Of a stretch of 64,000 nucleotides of DNA, positions 8,225 through 17,061 are shown in pieces. The position numbers were made by a program, and so were the translations under genes. Below the pieces are notes generated by a model. That model saw only the letters and a program-made list of their open reading frames with translations, was not told the DNA's origin and ran no database searches. The stretch is from positions 846,063 through 910,062 of the forward strand of contig NZ_QVMT01000001.1 in assembly GCF_003418935.1 (NCBI RefSeq). Direction: 5' to 3'. Source of the DNA: Emticicia sp. C21 (GTDB lineage: Bacteria; Bacteroidota; Bacteroidia; Cytophagales; Spirosomataceae). Positions within the stretch are counted from its first letter, which is position 1. The number at the start of each line of letters is the position of its first letter.

Positions 8225-10663
8225 ATGAAAAAGCTCTTACTTTCTTGCATGCTTGCTTTGGCAGGCTTGCTACTCACCGCTTATGCGCACGCACAAAAGG
8301 CCCCGAAAGGCCAGCAAATTATGGGGGTTCTTGTCGATTCATTATCACAAAAAAATCCTGATTTTATTACAGTTGCTCTCATGAAAGACAAAAATGTGTC
8401 CGTAAAAGTAGATTATTCTAAAGCGGATGGTTCATTCAAATTTGTCGGACTCAAACCTTATAAATATTATCTCGTCATATCAGGGGTTGGGTATAAAGGG
8501 AAAATACTGAAAGCCGATTTGTCTGATTCAACCAAAGCCGTTCTTGATTTAGGCAAAATATCTATTACTGAAGAAGCCCTTGGTTTGAAAGAAGTAAAAG
8601 TGAGCGCCACCAAACAAATAGTAAAACAGGAAGTTGACCGTATCTCCTACGATACACAGGCTGACCCTGAAAGTAAAGTATTCAGCGTATTGGATATGAT
8701 GAGAAAAGTGCCGTATCTTTCTCTTGACGCCGAAGATAATATCCAATTAAAGGGAAACACTGACTTCAGGATATTAATTAATGGCAAGCCATCAAGTATG
8801 GTCGAAAGAAGTTATAAAGATATACTCAGAAGTATGCCTGCTTCCTCTATTCAGCGCATTGAAGTAATCACTACTCCCCCTTCTAAATACGATGCTGAGG
8901 GCCTCTCAGGCATTATCAATATCATTACCAATAAGAATGTAACTAATGGATATAATGGTAGTTTAAACATAAGCGAACGTTTTCCTGTGGGCGGTCCTGG
9001 TGTTGGAGGTTCACTCTCTGCTAAAATGGGTAAATGGGGACTTTCGGCTTTTGGTGGTGGCAATCTGTATAAGAATCCTCAAACTGCTACCATTCTTACC
9101 CGAAATACTTTTGGCGAAACTTCAACCCTACTCGACCAGCGTGGGTTCAACAAGTCAGAAAATACGAGTGGATATCTGGGATTGGAGCTAAGTTATGAAT
9201 TAGATAGTCTGAACCTGATTTCCGGACAATTTAACATCAACGGCAACACCAATGATGCTGTAAGCAGCCAAAGTTCAGACCTGACACAAGGCAGTCAAAT
9301 CTTACAACGCTATTTTCTCAATAATACAGGCAATGGCACAGGTTCCGGCTTTGATGCAGCGCTGAATTATCAATTGGGTTTCAAGGCAGACAAAAATCGT
9401 TTGCTTACATTTTCTTACAGATACTATGGTTTTGACAGCGGACAAGATAACGTGATTGGCATTTCAGAGCGTATCAACTATGATTTACCCAATTATCGTC
9501 AATTAAACGACCAGCTGTTTTCTGAACATACCCTACAGGTCGATTATGTACATCCTATCAAAAAGCTGACGATAGAAGCAGGATTGAAAGGTATTCTAAG
9601 AGATAACAAGAGTAATTTTGAATATCGCACCTATAGTTCTGATACAGATGTTTATGAGGTTATAAACGAGCTTAGCAATAAATTTTCTAACACACAGAAT
9701 ATTTACGGAATCTATAATACCTATCAATATAATTTCAAGAAATGGGGTGTCAAAGCAGGTGTAAGAGTGGAGCAAACAGTGCTGGATGCTAATTTTGCTA
9801 CTACCAATTCAACAGTAAGTCAGAATTACTTTAATGTAATTCCAACGATTTCACTCAACCGGAAATTTAAAAAATCCGGACTGAACTTCGGTTATACGCA
9901 ACGTATCAGAAGACCTAATATTTATCAGCTCAATCCTTTTATTGATCGTTCAAATCCAAGTTTTGAGCGCACAGGTAATCCTGACTTGAAACCTTCTATT
10001 ATGAATGATATCAATATAGGTTACAACTGGTCGGGTAAAAGTTCTTTCAGTCTCAGTGTAGGACATACATTCATTAAAAATATGTTTTTCCCTGTTATTG
10101 TTTATGATCCGGCTACCAGAATTACACGCTCTTCCTTTGGTAATGTGGGGAAAGCTAAATTATTACCGATGGTTATGGTCAATTTCAACTATCCGATTAC
10201 AAAAAAATGGAACATGAGCATCAACCCTAGAATGGCTTATGCCATGACAGAGGGTATTATCAATGGCAAACTCATCAAAAATAAAGGCCTCATGTATGGC
10301 GCAAATCTTTCATCGGGCTATAGATTAGAGAAAAACTGGCGTGTAAATGTGAATATCAATTTTAATGGCCCGAATATTAATATTCAGGAAAAAACCAATG
10401 CTTTTTTGGGTTACTCGGCTAGTGTCAATAAAGATGTAGTAAAAGATAAGTTGTCGTTTTCGGCCTCTTTCAATAATCCTTTTAATAAATTCAGAAGAAA
10501 TATAAGAGACTCTTTTGGCCCCGATTTCCTGCAATACAGTGAGCAGCGGAATTATTTCAGATCATTCAACTTCAGCCTGAATTATAAATTTGGTAAACTC
10601 AAAGAATCAATCAAAAAGAACAAACGCGGTATCAAAAATGATGATGTGCAGGGAGATAATTGA
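8225..10663 (+). CDS. TonB-dependent outer-membrane receptor (outer membrane beta-barrel family)
   Basis: This 812-aa protein has a signal peptide (KLLLSCMLALAGLLLTAYAH, cut after AQ). A CarboxypepD_reg-like beta-sandwich follows at about residues 30-115 (IMGVLVDSLSQKNPDFITVA, KYYLVISGVGYKGK). The plug domain lies at about 130-235 (KIEV-like RIEVITTPPSKYDAEGLSGI, IINIITNKN) and the C-terminal beta-barrel from about 240. SPSSMVERS-like plug residues and the VPYLSLDAEDNIQLKGN segment fit the PF14905-type branch, not the SusC branch: there is no long GSRGANGV-type motif and no SusD partner. Substrate is unknown. It stands alone, with its own promoter and terminator. Confidence 0.9.
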   Translation: MKKLLLSCMLALAGLLLTAYAHAQKAPKGQQIMGVLVDSLSQKNPDFITVALMKDKNVSVKVDYSKADGSFKFVGLKPYKYYLVISGVGYKGKILKADLSDSTKAVLDLGKISITEEALGLKEVKVSATKQIVKQEVDRISYDTQADPESKVFSVLDMMRKVPYLSLDAEDNIQLKGNTDFRILINGKPSSMVERSYKDILRSMPASSIQRIEVITTPPSKYDAEGLSGIINIITNKNVTNGYNGSLNISERFPVGGPGVGGSLSAKMGKWGLSAFGGGNLYKNPQTATILTRNTFGETSTLLDQRGFNKSENTSGYLGLELSYELDSLNLISGQFNINGNTNDAVSSQSSDLTQGSQILQRYFLNNTGNGTGSGFDAALNYQLGFKADKNRLLTFSYRYYGFDSGQDNVIGISERINYDLPNYRQLNDQLFSEHTLQVDYVHPIKKLTIEAGLKGILRDNKSNFEYRTYSSDTDVYEVINELSNKFSNTQNIYGIYNTYQYNFKKWGVKAGVRVEQTVLDANFATTNSTVSQNYFNVIPTISLNRKFKKSGLNFGYTQRIRRPNIYQLNPFIDRSNPSFERTGNPDLKPSIMNDINIGYNWSGKSSFSLSVGHTFIKNMFFPVIVYDPATRITRSSFGNVGKAKLLPMVMVNFNYPITKKWNMSINPRMAYAMTEGIINGKLIKNKGLMYGANLSSGYRLEKNWRVNVNINFNGPNINIQEKTNAFLGYSASVNKDVVKDKLSFSASFNNPFNKFRRNIRDSFGPDFLQYSEQRNYFRSFNFSLNYKFGKLKESIKKNKRGIKNDDVQGDN

Positions 10664-10686
10664 TTAGTTGTTGAACCTATTACGAG

Positions 10687-10722
10687 GCGAACCAGGAGAC
10701 TAAAGACTGGTTCGCTTTTTTT
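10687..10722 (+). terminator. Intrinsic terminator of the TonB receptor gene
   Basis: The stem GCGAACCAG (10687-10695) pairs with CTGGTTCGC (10707-10715), with an 11-nt loop and a seven-T run. It starts 24 bp after the stop. Confidence 0.92.
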
Positions 10723-10887
10723 ATTTATAAATTTTAAAACCATAGGAATGAACAAATCAAAAAATAACAACTAAAAATGATAACCTTAAAACATCATTTC
10801 CTGTCTGAGTACGATTAAAAACCTAGAGAAAGTTTGTGCAATAAGAAGAGAAATAATAGGTTTTTAATTGTACGAGTTTAAATGATG

Positions 10888-10928
10888 GCTGCTTTTTTGG
10901 TTACTTTTTTGCAGCCCAAAAAAGTAAC
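10888..10928. repeat. GTTACTTTTTTG hairpin in the 10.7-11.0 kb gap
   Basis: A 12-bp inverted repeat (10900-10911 and 10917-10928) surrounds CAGCC, and a GGCTGC at 10888 could pair alternatively with GCAGCC at 10911-10916. Hairpins of this sequence type are recurrent intergenic repeats in Bacteroidota. The rest of the gap 10723-11073 shows only a TATATTTG box (11034-11041) upstream of the next gene. Confidence 0.6.
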
Positions 10929-11073
10929 ACCCGGGACTATGAAAACGAAAAATATAAGGCACACCCTAAATACTGGAAGTAACAACCATAACATCCACCA
11001 TTTCACCCAATAAAATAATAATAGACTAATTCCTATATTTGCACATCATTCCTAAAAAAACAAACCCATTCTT

Positions 11074-11481
11074 ATGCCTTTAGAAATTGGAGATACCTAT
11101 AAATATGAATTCCGCTTTTCGCAGGAAGATGTACAGAAATTTGCCGAAGTAACCGGAGACAAAAACCCTCTGCACCTTGACCCTGAGTATGCCGCTAAAA
11201 CCCGCTTCAAACGCCCGATTATTCATGGGCACTTGAGTAGTAGTGTTTTTACACGTATTCTGGGTATGGAGTTTCCGGGTGAGGGCTCGGTATATATGAA
11301 GCAGGAGACAGAATACCTCTTCCCGATGTTTGTAGATACAGATTACGAAGTAGTATTTAACGTAATGACTGTCGACCGTGAAAAACACGTAGCAGAGATA
11401 ACCGGAGAGGTATTTATCAAGGGTACTTCCCGCCGCACCATCAGAGGTTTAGCGACGTTGATGCACCCCGAAAAAATATAG
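11074..11481 (+). CDS. MaoC-family (R)-specific enoyl-CoA hydratase
   Basis: This 135-aa single hotdog domain matches PhaJ/FabZ-like MaoC hydratases, which hydrate trans-2-enoyl-CoA to (R)-3-hydroxyacyl-CoA. The catalytic signature TGDKNPLHLDPEYA places Asp29 and His34 in the usual positions, and the FKRPIIHGHL segment forms the substrate tunnel. Length is normal for the single-domain form. A TATATTTG box at 11034-11041 may be its promoter. The stop codon lies inside a strong hairpin terminator. No PHA synthase or beta-oxidation partner is adjacent, so the pathway is not evident. Confidence 0.85.
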   Translation: MPLEIGDTYKYEFRFSQEDVQKFAEVTGDKNPLHLDPEYAAKTRFKRPIIHGHLSSSVFTRILGMEFPGEGSVYMKQETEYLFPMFVDTDYEVVFNVMTVDREKHVAEITGEVFIKGTSRRTIRGLATLMHPEKI

Positions 11482-11517
11482 AGAGATAAGCTCTTTTTGT
11501 GAGCTTATCTCTCTATA
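11477..11517. terminator. 17-bp perfect hairpin overlapping the MaoC stop codon
   Basis: Left arm 11477-11493 and right arm 11501-11517 are perfectly complementary with a 7-nt T-rich loop. The TAG stop (11479-11481) is within the stem. The T-run after the stem is missing, so termination efficiency is uncertain; it may instead protect the 3' end. Confidence 0.75.
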
Positions 11518-11540
11518 CAAATCTTTAAACAAAAGCGGTT

Positions 11541-11717
11541 TTATTCACCATTTTTTATGGACTGAACTTCGGCTCTTGTAGCTTTTGCCCAAGCAGCCAG
11601 TTGTGCCATTCCGGCTCTAACTCTTGTGCCAGCAGCTTTGTTGCCTTTGTCATAAAATTTGTCAAAATCTCCTGCTAATGAAGCAACAAGGTCACTGAGT
11701 TCTTTGTACTTGTTCAT
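11541..11717 (-). CDS. Histone H1-like protein (Hc1 family), 58 aa
   Basis: An ATG at 11715-11717 opens a 58-codon frame ending with TAA at 11541-11543. The product begins MNKYKELSDLVASLAGDFDK and continues FYDKGNKAAGTRVRAGM, then AQLAAWAKATRAEVQSIKNG. This is the typical short Bacteroidota histone H1/Hc1-like sequence: a helical N-terminus, the KGNKAAGTRVR core, and a helical C-terminus. Such proteins are thought to bind DNA and are nearly universal in Cytophagia. The gene is too short for most ORF cut-offs and has its own terminator-like hairpin nearby at 11863-11890 on the upstream side. The identification rests on recalled family sequence. Confidence 0.85.
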   Translation of the reverse strand: MNKYKELSDLVASLAGDFDKFYDKGNKAAGTRVRAGMAQLAAWAKATRAEVQSIKNGE

Positions 11718-11862
11718 AGTAATTGTAACGGATTTGGTTAATGAATGAAATTATCTACTTAAATACGAAATAAACTACTTGCAAGTTAGATAGTTTGATG
11801 AAAATTACAAATTTTTCTACAAAAAATACCATGCAAAAATGCCCTTTTTTGTAAAAAAATGC

Positions 11863-11890
11863 AAAAAGTCAGGTCTTAGCCTGACTTTTT
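11863..11890. terminator. Bidirectional hairpin between the oxoamine synthase and the H1-like gene
   Basis: AAAAAGTCAGG (11863-11873) and CCTGACTTTTT (11880-11890) form an 11-bp stem with a 6-nt loop. On the minus strand it ends nothing coding downstream of 11953 except the oxoamine synthase, whose stop is 63 bp away, and it ends in a T-run in that direction. Confidence 0.85.
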
Positions 11891-11952
11891 AACGTCTATA
11901 TATGTAGAATGTTGTTTGGAGGGCAAAAAAATGGCTTTTTCCCTCTCTATAA

Positions 11953-13215
11953 CTAAGCCAATGTCAAAGGAGCATATTCGCCCGCCTGTAGCTTGGCCTG
12001 CACTTTTTCGAAGCAATCCATCGTGTATTCCACATCTTCCAGTGTATGAGAGGCTGTAGGGATAATACGCAACATAATTACACCTTTTGGCACTACCGGA
12101 TAGATGATAACCGAGCAGAAAATACCCATATTTTCTCTCAGGTCACGAATCAGATTCGTAACCGTTGGCAGGTCATAATTACCATGCAATAAAACCGGGG
12201 TAACAGGCGACGTAGTATCACCGATATCGAAACCACGCTTACGGAAACCATCCTGCAAAGCGTGAACAATTGTCCAAAGTTTCTCTCTGTATTCCGGGTG
12301 ATTTTTTATCAATTCCAGACGTTTCATTCCACCTAATACATATGGCATGGGCAATGCTTTGGCATAAGTTTGTGAACGCATATTGTATTTCAAAAACATC
12401 ACCACATCAGGGTCAGCCGCTATAAATGCACCAATAGCTGCCATTGATTTGGCAAATGTACAGAAGTGTAAATCTACTTCATCCTGCACACCAAAATGTT
12501 CAGGAACACCCGCGCCTGTAGCACCCATCGTTCCGAAACCATGCGCATCATCCACCAACAGACGGAAGCTATATTTTTTCTTTAACTCAACAATTTTATC
12601 CAGACTACCCACCTTGCCCGACATACCAAATACACCCTCGGTAATCACCAATATTCCTCCACCCGTTTCTTCTGCCAGTTTAGTCGCTCTGATTAAGTTT
12701 TTCTCAAGGCTATCCATATCATTATGCACAAACTTGTAGTATTCGCCTCCTTTGGCTTTGTGCAAACGGATACCATCTATCAAACAGGCATGGCTTTCGG
12801 CATCATAAACAATCACATCACGACGGTCAACAATACACTCAATTACCGACATTACTCCCTGATAGCCATAGTTCAACAAGAAAGAATCTTTTTTCCCTAC
12901 ATACGCTGCCAGTTCTTTTTCAAACGCCTCGTGCAATTCAGTATTACCTGTCATCATTCTGGCGCCCATCGGATAAGCCAGACCGTATTTTTCGGTTGCT
13001 TCTGTATCTGCCTGACGTACTTCCGGATGATTGGCTAAACCTAAATAATTATTCAACGACCAGTTTAATACAGGCTTTCCGTTAAATTGCATATGAGGCC
13101 CTAATTCGCCTGTCAATCTTGGAAAAGAGTAGTAATGGTGAGCACTAAGCTGTTTTGCAGCAGTACCAATAGATCCTAAATCGCTAATTGTTTTATCAAA
13201 AATATCTCTTGCCAT
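11953..13215 (-). CDS. Alpha-oxoamine synthase (serine palmitoyltransferase / cysteate acyltransferase-like)
   Basis: This 420-aa PLP enzyme starts at MARDIFDKTI (13213-13215); nine upstream in-frame codons look non-coding. Fold type I features are clear: LNYGYQGVMSV, the ring-stacking His in DAESHAC (about H142), DDAHGFGTMG (PLP Asp/His), and the Schiff-base Lys in CTFAKSMAAIGAFIAA (about K256). The family condenses an amino acid with an acyl-CoA or acyl-ACP: Gly (KBL), Ala (BioF), Ser (SPT) or cysteate (capnine synthesis). The FAKS-MAAIG lysine motif is nearest to SPT-like members. In this phylum such enzymes start sphingolipid or sulfonolipid synthesis. No other lipid gene is adjacent, so the amino-acid substrate is open. 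BioF is unlikely because no bio genes are nearby. Confidence 0.8.
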   Translation of the reverse strand: MARDIFDKTISDLGSIGTAAKQLSAHHYYSFPRLTGELGPHMQFNGKPVLNWSLNNYLGLANHPEVRQADTEATEKYGLAYPMGARMMTGNTELHEAFEKELAAYVGKKDSFLLNYGYQGVMSVIECIVDRRDVIVYDAESHACLIDGIRLHKAKGGEYYKFVHNDMDSLEKNLIRATKLAEETGGGILVITEGVFGMSGKVGSLDKIVELKKKYSFRLLVDDAHGFGTMGATGAGVPEHFGVQDEVDLHFCTFAKSMAAIGAFIAADPDVVMFLKYNMRSQTYAKALPMPYVLGGMKRLELIKNHPEYREKLWTIVHALQDGFRKRGFDIGDTTSPVTPVLLHGNYDLPTVTNLIRDLRENMGIFCSVIIYPVVPKGVIMLRIIPTASHTLEDVEYTMDCFEKVQAKLQAGEYAPLTLA

Positions 13216-13565
13216 TATAATAAGGAGGAAATGAAGGAACACAATTGTCCGTTGCCTGATTTATTAACAATAAAATGATGAAGAAATCTTCATTTTTTCA
13301 ACAAAAGTATCAATATTTTGGATGGATAACAAGCAGTCTACCCCTATGCTAGAGTATTTTATGAAAAATGTGCAAGATTTTTAATTAAATATTCAAAAAT
13401 AAATGAGATTTTGCTGTTACTTCGTAATCTAAAAACAAGAGTATGTTTAATAGATTCAAGAAATATAGGCCCGTTTAAAGTTTGCTTGCTGAAACGCAAT
13501 AGTTTTGGCTGCGTGGCGCCCATTATTATTCTTCATAAAATAAAAGTCTTTGGATTATCTTATTT

Positions 13566-13594
13566 GTAGAGACAGGGCATTGCCCTGTCTCTAC
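13566..13594. repeat. Perfect 13-bp inverted repeat of GTAGAGACAGGGC type
   Basis: GTAGAGACAGGGC (13566-13578) is complemented at 13582-13594 around ATT. Repeats of this kind are dispersed in several bacterial phyla. The gap 13216-13703 otherwise shows only AT-rich DNA and no supported gene. Confidence 0.85.
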
Positions 13595-13703
13595 GTTGCG
13601 CACCTTTAATAAGTATTTTATTTTAAATTTAATAAGGGCTATTTCTTGCATTCTAATAAATATACTCACAACCAGACAACGCTTTTACAGCCAGAAATTC
13701 AAT

Positions 13704-15212
13704 ATGCCGACCATCAAAAAAATTCTTGTAGCCAATAGAGGTGAAATCGCGCTTCGTGTCATGCGAACCTCCCGTGAAATGGGAATCAGTACCGTAGCGG
13801 TCTTCTCGGAAGCAGATAGAAACGCACCTCACGTAAAATATGCCGATGAAGCCGTGTGCATTGGCCCGCCCCCCTCTAAAGAATCTTATTTGTTAGGCGA
13901 TAAAATCATAGCAGTAGCCCAAAGCCTGGGTGTGGATGCTATTCATCCGGGCTATGGGTTTCTTTCTGAAAATGCAGGTTTTTCTAAGGCAGTAAAAGAT
14001 GCCGGACTCATTTTCATCGGCCCATCACCTGAATCTATTGAGATTATGGGGGATAAACTTTCTTCCAAACATGCCGTTGCCTCCTATAATATTCCAATGG
14101 TACCAGGCACGCCTGATGCCATTACCGACCGTGTGGCAGCCAAAGCCAAAGCAGCCGAAATCGGCTACCCGATTCTGATAAAAGCGAGTGCCGGTGGCGG
14201 TGGAAAAGGGATGCGGGTAGTAGAAAAAGAAGAAGAATTTGACGAACAAATGGACAGAGCGGTAGGCGAGGCTATTTCAGCCTTTGGCAATGGCTCTTGT
14301 TTCATTGAAAAATACATCACCAAGCCCAAGCATATAGAAATACAGGTAATGGGCGACCAGCACGGCAATGTAGTATATTTCTTTGAACGTGAATGCTCCA
14401 TCCAACGTCGCCATCAGAAAGTGATTGAGGAAGCGCCATCAGCAGTCTTAACTCCGGGTATCAGAGAAGCGATGGGGATTTGTGCCGTGAATGTGGCCAA
14501 AGCTTGCAATTATTATGGCGCGGGCACAGTAGAGTTTATTGTAGACGAAAATCTGGATTTTTACTTTCTGGAAATGAATACCCGCTTACAGGTAGAGCAT
14601 CCGGTTACGGAGTTAATTACAGGCGTTGATTTGGTAAAAGAAATGATTCATGTGGCAGAGGGGAAACCTTTGAGCATGAAACAGGAAGATTTACAGATAA
14701 ACGGTCACTCGATTGAAGTACGCGTCTGTGCAGAAGACCCTGCTAATAATTTCCTGCCCAACGTGGGCACACTTCAAACTTATGTTCGTCCGCAAGGAAA
14801 CGGGGTGCGAGTTGATGATGGCATCGAAGAAGGCATGGAGATTCCGATTTATTATGACCCGATGATAGCCAAGCTCATTACCTATGGCAACGACCGCACT
14901 GAGGCCATAGAAAAGATGATTCGCGCCATAGATGAATTCAAGATTACAGGTGTAGCTACTACCCTGCCTTTCTGCAAATTTGCCCTCAGACACGAAGCAT
15001 TCGTGAGCGGCAATTTTGATACCCGTTTCGTAAGCCTCTATTTCACCCCTGAAGTTCTGGAAGAAGAAACCGACAAAAGCGAACTGGAAATTGTGGCTGT
15101 ATTAGCAGCCGAATTATTGAACAATAAGAACAAACCAAAAGTTGCTGATAATAACGGCACGCTGGTTAATAACGCCAGCCAATGGCGAAAGAACCGCACA
15201 AAATTGAGATAA
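13704..15212 (+). CDS. accC: Biotin carboxylase subunit of an acyl-CoA carboxylase (AccC/PccA-like)
   Basis: This 502-aa protein starts at MPTIKKILVANRGEIA (13704); an upstream in-frame ATG at 13596 would add 36 residues of non-family sequence. It carries the N-terminal ANRGEIA biotin-carboxylase domain, ATP-grasp elements (KASAGGGGKGMR, ECSIQRRHQK) and the Biotin_carb_C domain. The catalytic MNTRLQVEHPVTE is intact. The reaction is ATP-dependent carboxylation of biotin on a carrier protein. About 50 residues extend beyond the usual AccC length, as seen in Bacteroidota acetyl/propionyl-CoA carboxylases. No biotin carrier or carboxyltransferase gene lies alongside, so the partner is encoded elsewhere and the acyl-CoA is uncertain. 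The 3' end was duplicated with the next gene. Confidence 0.92.
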   Translation: MPTIKKILVANRGEIALRVMRTSREMGISTVAVFSEADRNAPHVKYADEAVCIGPPPSKESYLLGDKIIAVAQSLGVDAIHPGYGFLSENAGFSKAVKDAGLIFIGPSPESIEIMGDKLSSKHAVASYNIPMVPGTPDAITDRVAAKAKAAEIGYPILIKASAGGGGKGMRVVEKEEEFDEQMDRAVGEAISAFGNGSCFIEKYITKPKHIEIQVMGDQHGNVVYFFERECSIQRRHQKVIEEAPSAVLTPGIREAMGICAVNVAKACNYYGAGTVEFIVDENLDFYFLEMNTRLQVEHPVTELITGVDLVKEMIHVAEGKPLSMKQEDLQINGHSIEVRVCAEDPANNFLPNVGTLQTYVRPQGNGVRVDDGIEEGMEIPIYYDPMIAKLITYGNDRTEAIEKMIRAIDEFKITGVATTLPFCKFALRHEAFVSGNFDTRFVSLYFTPEVLEEETDKSELEIVAVLAAELLNNKNKPKVADNNGTLVNNASQWRKNRTKLR

Positions 15213-15231
15213 GCTATACAAGTATGTGACT

Positions 15232-15963
15232 ATGAAAAAAGTAATTATTGCTGTGTTGATGTTTGGTGCATTGACAGCCCCAGGGCAGGAGTTGAAGAAA
15301 GTGCTTAAAAAGCATTCATCTAACCCTTTTACAAACGAAAGAGAAGAATATGAGGTATTAGCAGATGACAAAAAGGTGAAGCATGGTTTATATAAAAAAT
15401 GGGTAAATGATAAATTAACAGAAGAAGGTTATTATAAAAATAATAAGAAAGACAGCATTTGGACACGCTATTCCGGTCAAACCATCCTGAATATTGGAAA
15501 TTATGCCAATGATGAGAAAGTAGGTATATGGGAGTTTTATATAAACGCTACTGAACTCGACCAGGAATATGACTTTACGAAGAAAGTCCTTGTATCTTTT
15601 AAACCTCCAAAAAAAAATACCATTTATCAGATAATCAGTGATATAGATACTATATACGCTCCACTTAGCCGTCCACCTTTAATTATTGGTGGACAATACG
15701 CTTATCTGGAAAAAGTTGCCCAGAATCTTCGGTATCCTGTTGAAGCTATGAGAAATAATATCGGCGGAACTGTATTTGTCCGTTTTACGATTGATGAAGC
15801 CGGGAAAACCTCAGATTTTAAGGTAATAAATAAACGAAATAAGAGTTTGGATATGGAGGCACTCAGAGTAGTAAAATTAATTGATGACTGGTTGCCTGCA
15901 ATCAAGGATGGTAAGCCGGTAAAAGTCATTCATATTCTGCCAATTATATTTGCAAAAGATTGA
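15232..15963 (+). CDS. Secreted MORN-repeat protein with TonB C-terminal domain, paralogue 1
   Basis: This 243-aa protein begins at ATG 15232; a GTG two codons upstream is possible but the same GTGACTATG context occurs at the paralogue. A signal peptide (KKVIIAVLMFGALTAPGQ) replaces the membrane anchor of a true TonB. MORN-variant repeats at about residues 50-110 (GLYKKWVNDKLTEEGYYKNN, IWTRY, VGIWEFY) precede a TonB_C domain at about 155-240 (RYPVEAMRNNIGGTVFVRFT, ALRVVKLIDDWLPA). The protein is therefore periplasmic and probably not an energy transducer by itself. It is 80 bp from its tandem paralogue at 16047 and 19 bp after accC. Confidence 0.8.
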   Translation: MKKVIIAVLMFGALTAPGQELKKVLKKHSSNPFTNEREEYEVLADDKKVKHGLYKKWVNDKLTEEGYYKNNKKDSIWTRYSGQTILNIGNYANDEKVGIWEFYINATELDQEYDFTKKVLVSFKPPKKNTIYQIISDIDTIYAPLSRPPLIIGGQYAYLEKVAQNLRYPVEAMRNNIGGTVFVRFTIDEAGKTSDFKVINKRNKSLDMEALRVVKLIDDWLPAIKDGKPVKVIHILPIIFAKD

Positions 15964-16046
15964 AATGTGAATCGCCAATAGAATAGAAAATAATCAGCCA
16001 GATCGCACAAAATTAAAATAAACCATACAATAAACCTTTTGTGACT

Positions 16047-16775
16047 ATGAAAAAACTAATAATCCTAGCATTAATGCTCAGCACATCGACTGCCTTTTGT
16101 CAGGAATTAAAGAAAGTGACGGATACCTCCTCCCCCAGCCCATTCACCAACATTAAAGAGGAGTATTATGTAATGAAAGATGCCAAAAAGATAAAGAATG
16201 GCTTATATAAAAAGTGGGTGAATAATAAGCTGGCGGAAGAAGGTTATTATAAAGACAATCAGAAAGACAGTACCTGGATTCGCTATGGTGTCAATCAGAA
16301 TGTGTTAGCTATCGGGAATTATGCAAAAGATGAGAAAACAGGCATCTGGAAATACTTCTTACCCGGAGGTGAATTAGAACAGGCATATGATTATGCCGAC
16401 AAGAAATTTGTATCAGTCAAGGCTGACCCATCCAAAACTACTTATCAGGTAATTAGTGGAAGTGATACTACTTATGAAGCCCTTAGCCGACCACCAACAG
16501 TAATTGGGGGTAGCAGTGTCTATCTACAAGTAATTGCCCGAAATCTGCGGATACCTCCGGGCGCTTTTAAAAGAGGTGCCAATGGAAGAGTATATGTGCG
16601 ATTCATCATTGACGAAACGGGAAAAGCCTCTGATTACAGCGTACTCAAAAAAGGAGACAAAGACCTGGATGCTGAGGCTATCAGAGTAGTGAAGCTGATT
16701 GAAGGCTGGCAACCGGCAATGAAAGGCGATACCCCCGTAAAAGTTATCCATACTATCCCGATTAGCTTTCTATAA
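16047..16775 (+). CDS. Secreted MORN-repeat protein with TonB C-terminal domain, paralogue 2
   Basis: This 242-aa protein has the same layout as its upstream neighbour: signal peptide (KKLIILALMLSTSTAFCQ), MORN-variant repeats (GLYKKWVNNKLAEEGYYKDN, TGIWKYF) and a TonB_C domain (IPPGAFKRGANGRVYVRFII, AIRVVKLIEGWQPA). The two proteins align end to end without gaps of note. The leader at 16003-16030 matches the last codons of accC and its downstream spacer (15193-15220), showing that the duplicated unit began inside accC. Function is not recognised. Confidence 0.8.
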   Translation: MKKLIILALMLSTSTAFCQELKKVTDTSSPSPFTNIKEEYYVMKDAKKIKNGLYKKWVNNKLAEEGYYKDNQKDSTWIRYGVNQNVLAIGNYAKDEKTGIWKYFLPGGELEQAYDYADKKFVSVKADPSKTTYQVISGSDTTYEALSRPPTVIGGSSVYLQVIARNLRIPPGAFKRGANGRVYVRFIIDETGKASDYSVLKKGDKDLDAEAIRVVKLIEGWQPAMKGDTPVKVIHTIPISFL

Positions 16776-16837
16776 TGGCGTAATTTGGGCAGTTGAGTTT
16801 ATTTTGAAAAAAATTAATAAAAAATAGGGTTCAGTTT

Positions 16838-16867
16838 TTGATTAAATAAAATGAGCCTGTATATTTG
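16838..16867 (+). promoter_or_regulatory. Promoter of tRNA-Ser
   Basis: TTG (16838-16840), a 19-nt spacer and TATATTTG (16860-16867) match the Bacteroidota consensus exactly, 17 bp before the mature tRNA 5' end. Confidence 0.85.
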
Positions 16868-16884
16868 CAGTCCCAAACGGGAAA

Positions 16885-16973
<89 letters not shown>

Positions 16974-17004
16974 GAGATGAGTAGAAATTTTTAAAAATAA
17001 ATTT

Positions 17005-17034
17005 TTGATTTAAAAATAAATTTTTCTACCTTTG
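17005..17034 (+). promoter_or_regulatory. Promoter of tRNA-Pro
   Basis: TTG (17005-17007), a 19-nt spacer and TACCTTTG (17027-17034) match the Bacteroidota consensus. The two tRNA genes therefore have separate promoters rather than forming one transcript. Confidence 0.85.
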
Positions 17035-17061
17035 CACTCTCAAATTTTTAGATACCGCCCT

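Noticed and set aside
13333-13347. 15-mer GCAGTCTACCCCTAT shared (inverted) with 60724-60738
   Set aside because: A few shared 15-mers are expected by chance in a window this size, and the flanks do not match.
15226-15231. GTG start of the first MORN/TonB-C gene
   Set aside because: The ATG six bases later gives the better signal peptide, and the same GTGACTATG context recurs at the paralogue.
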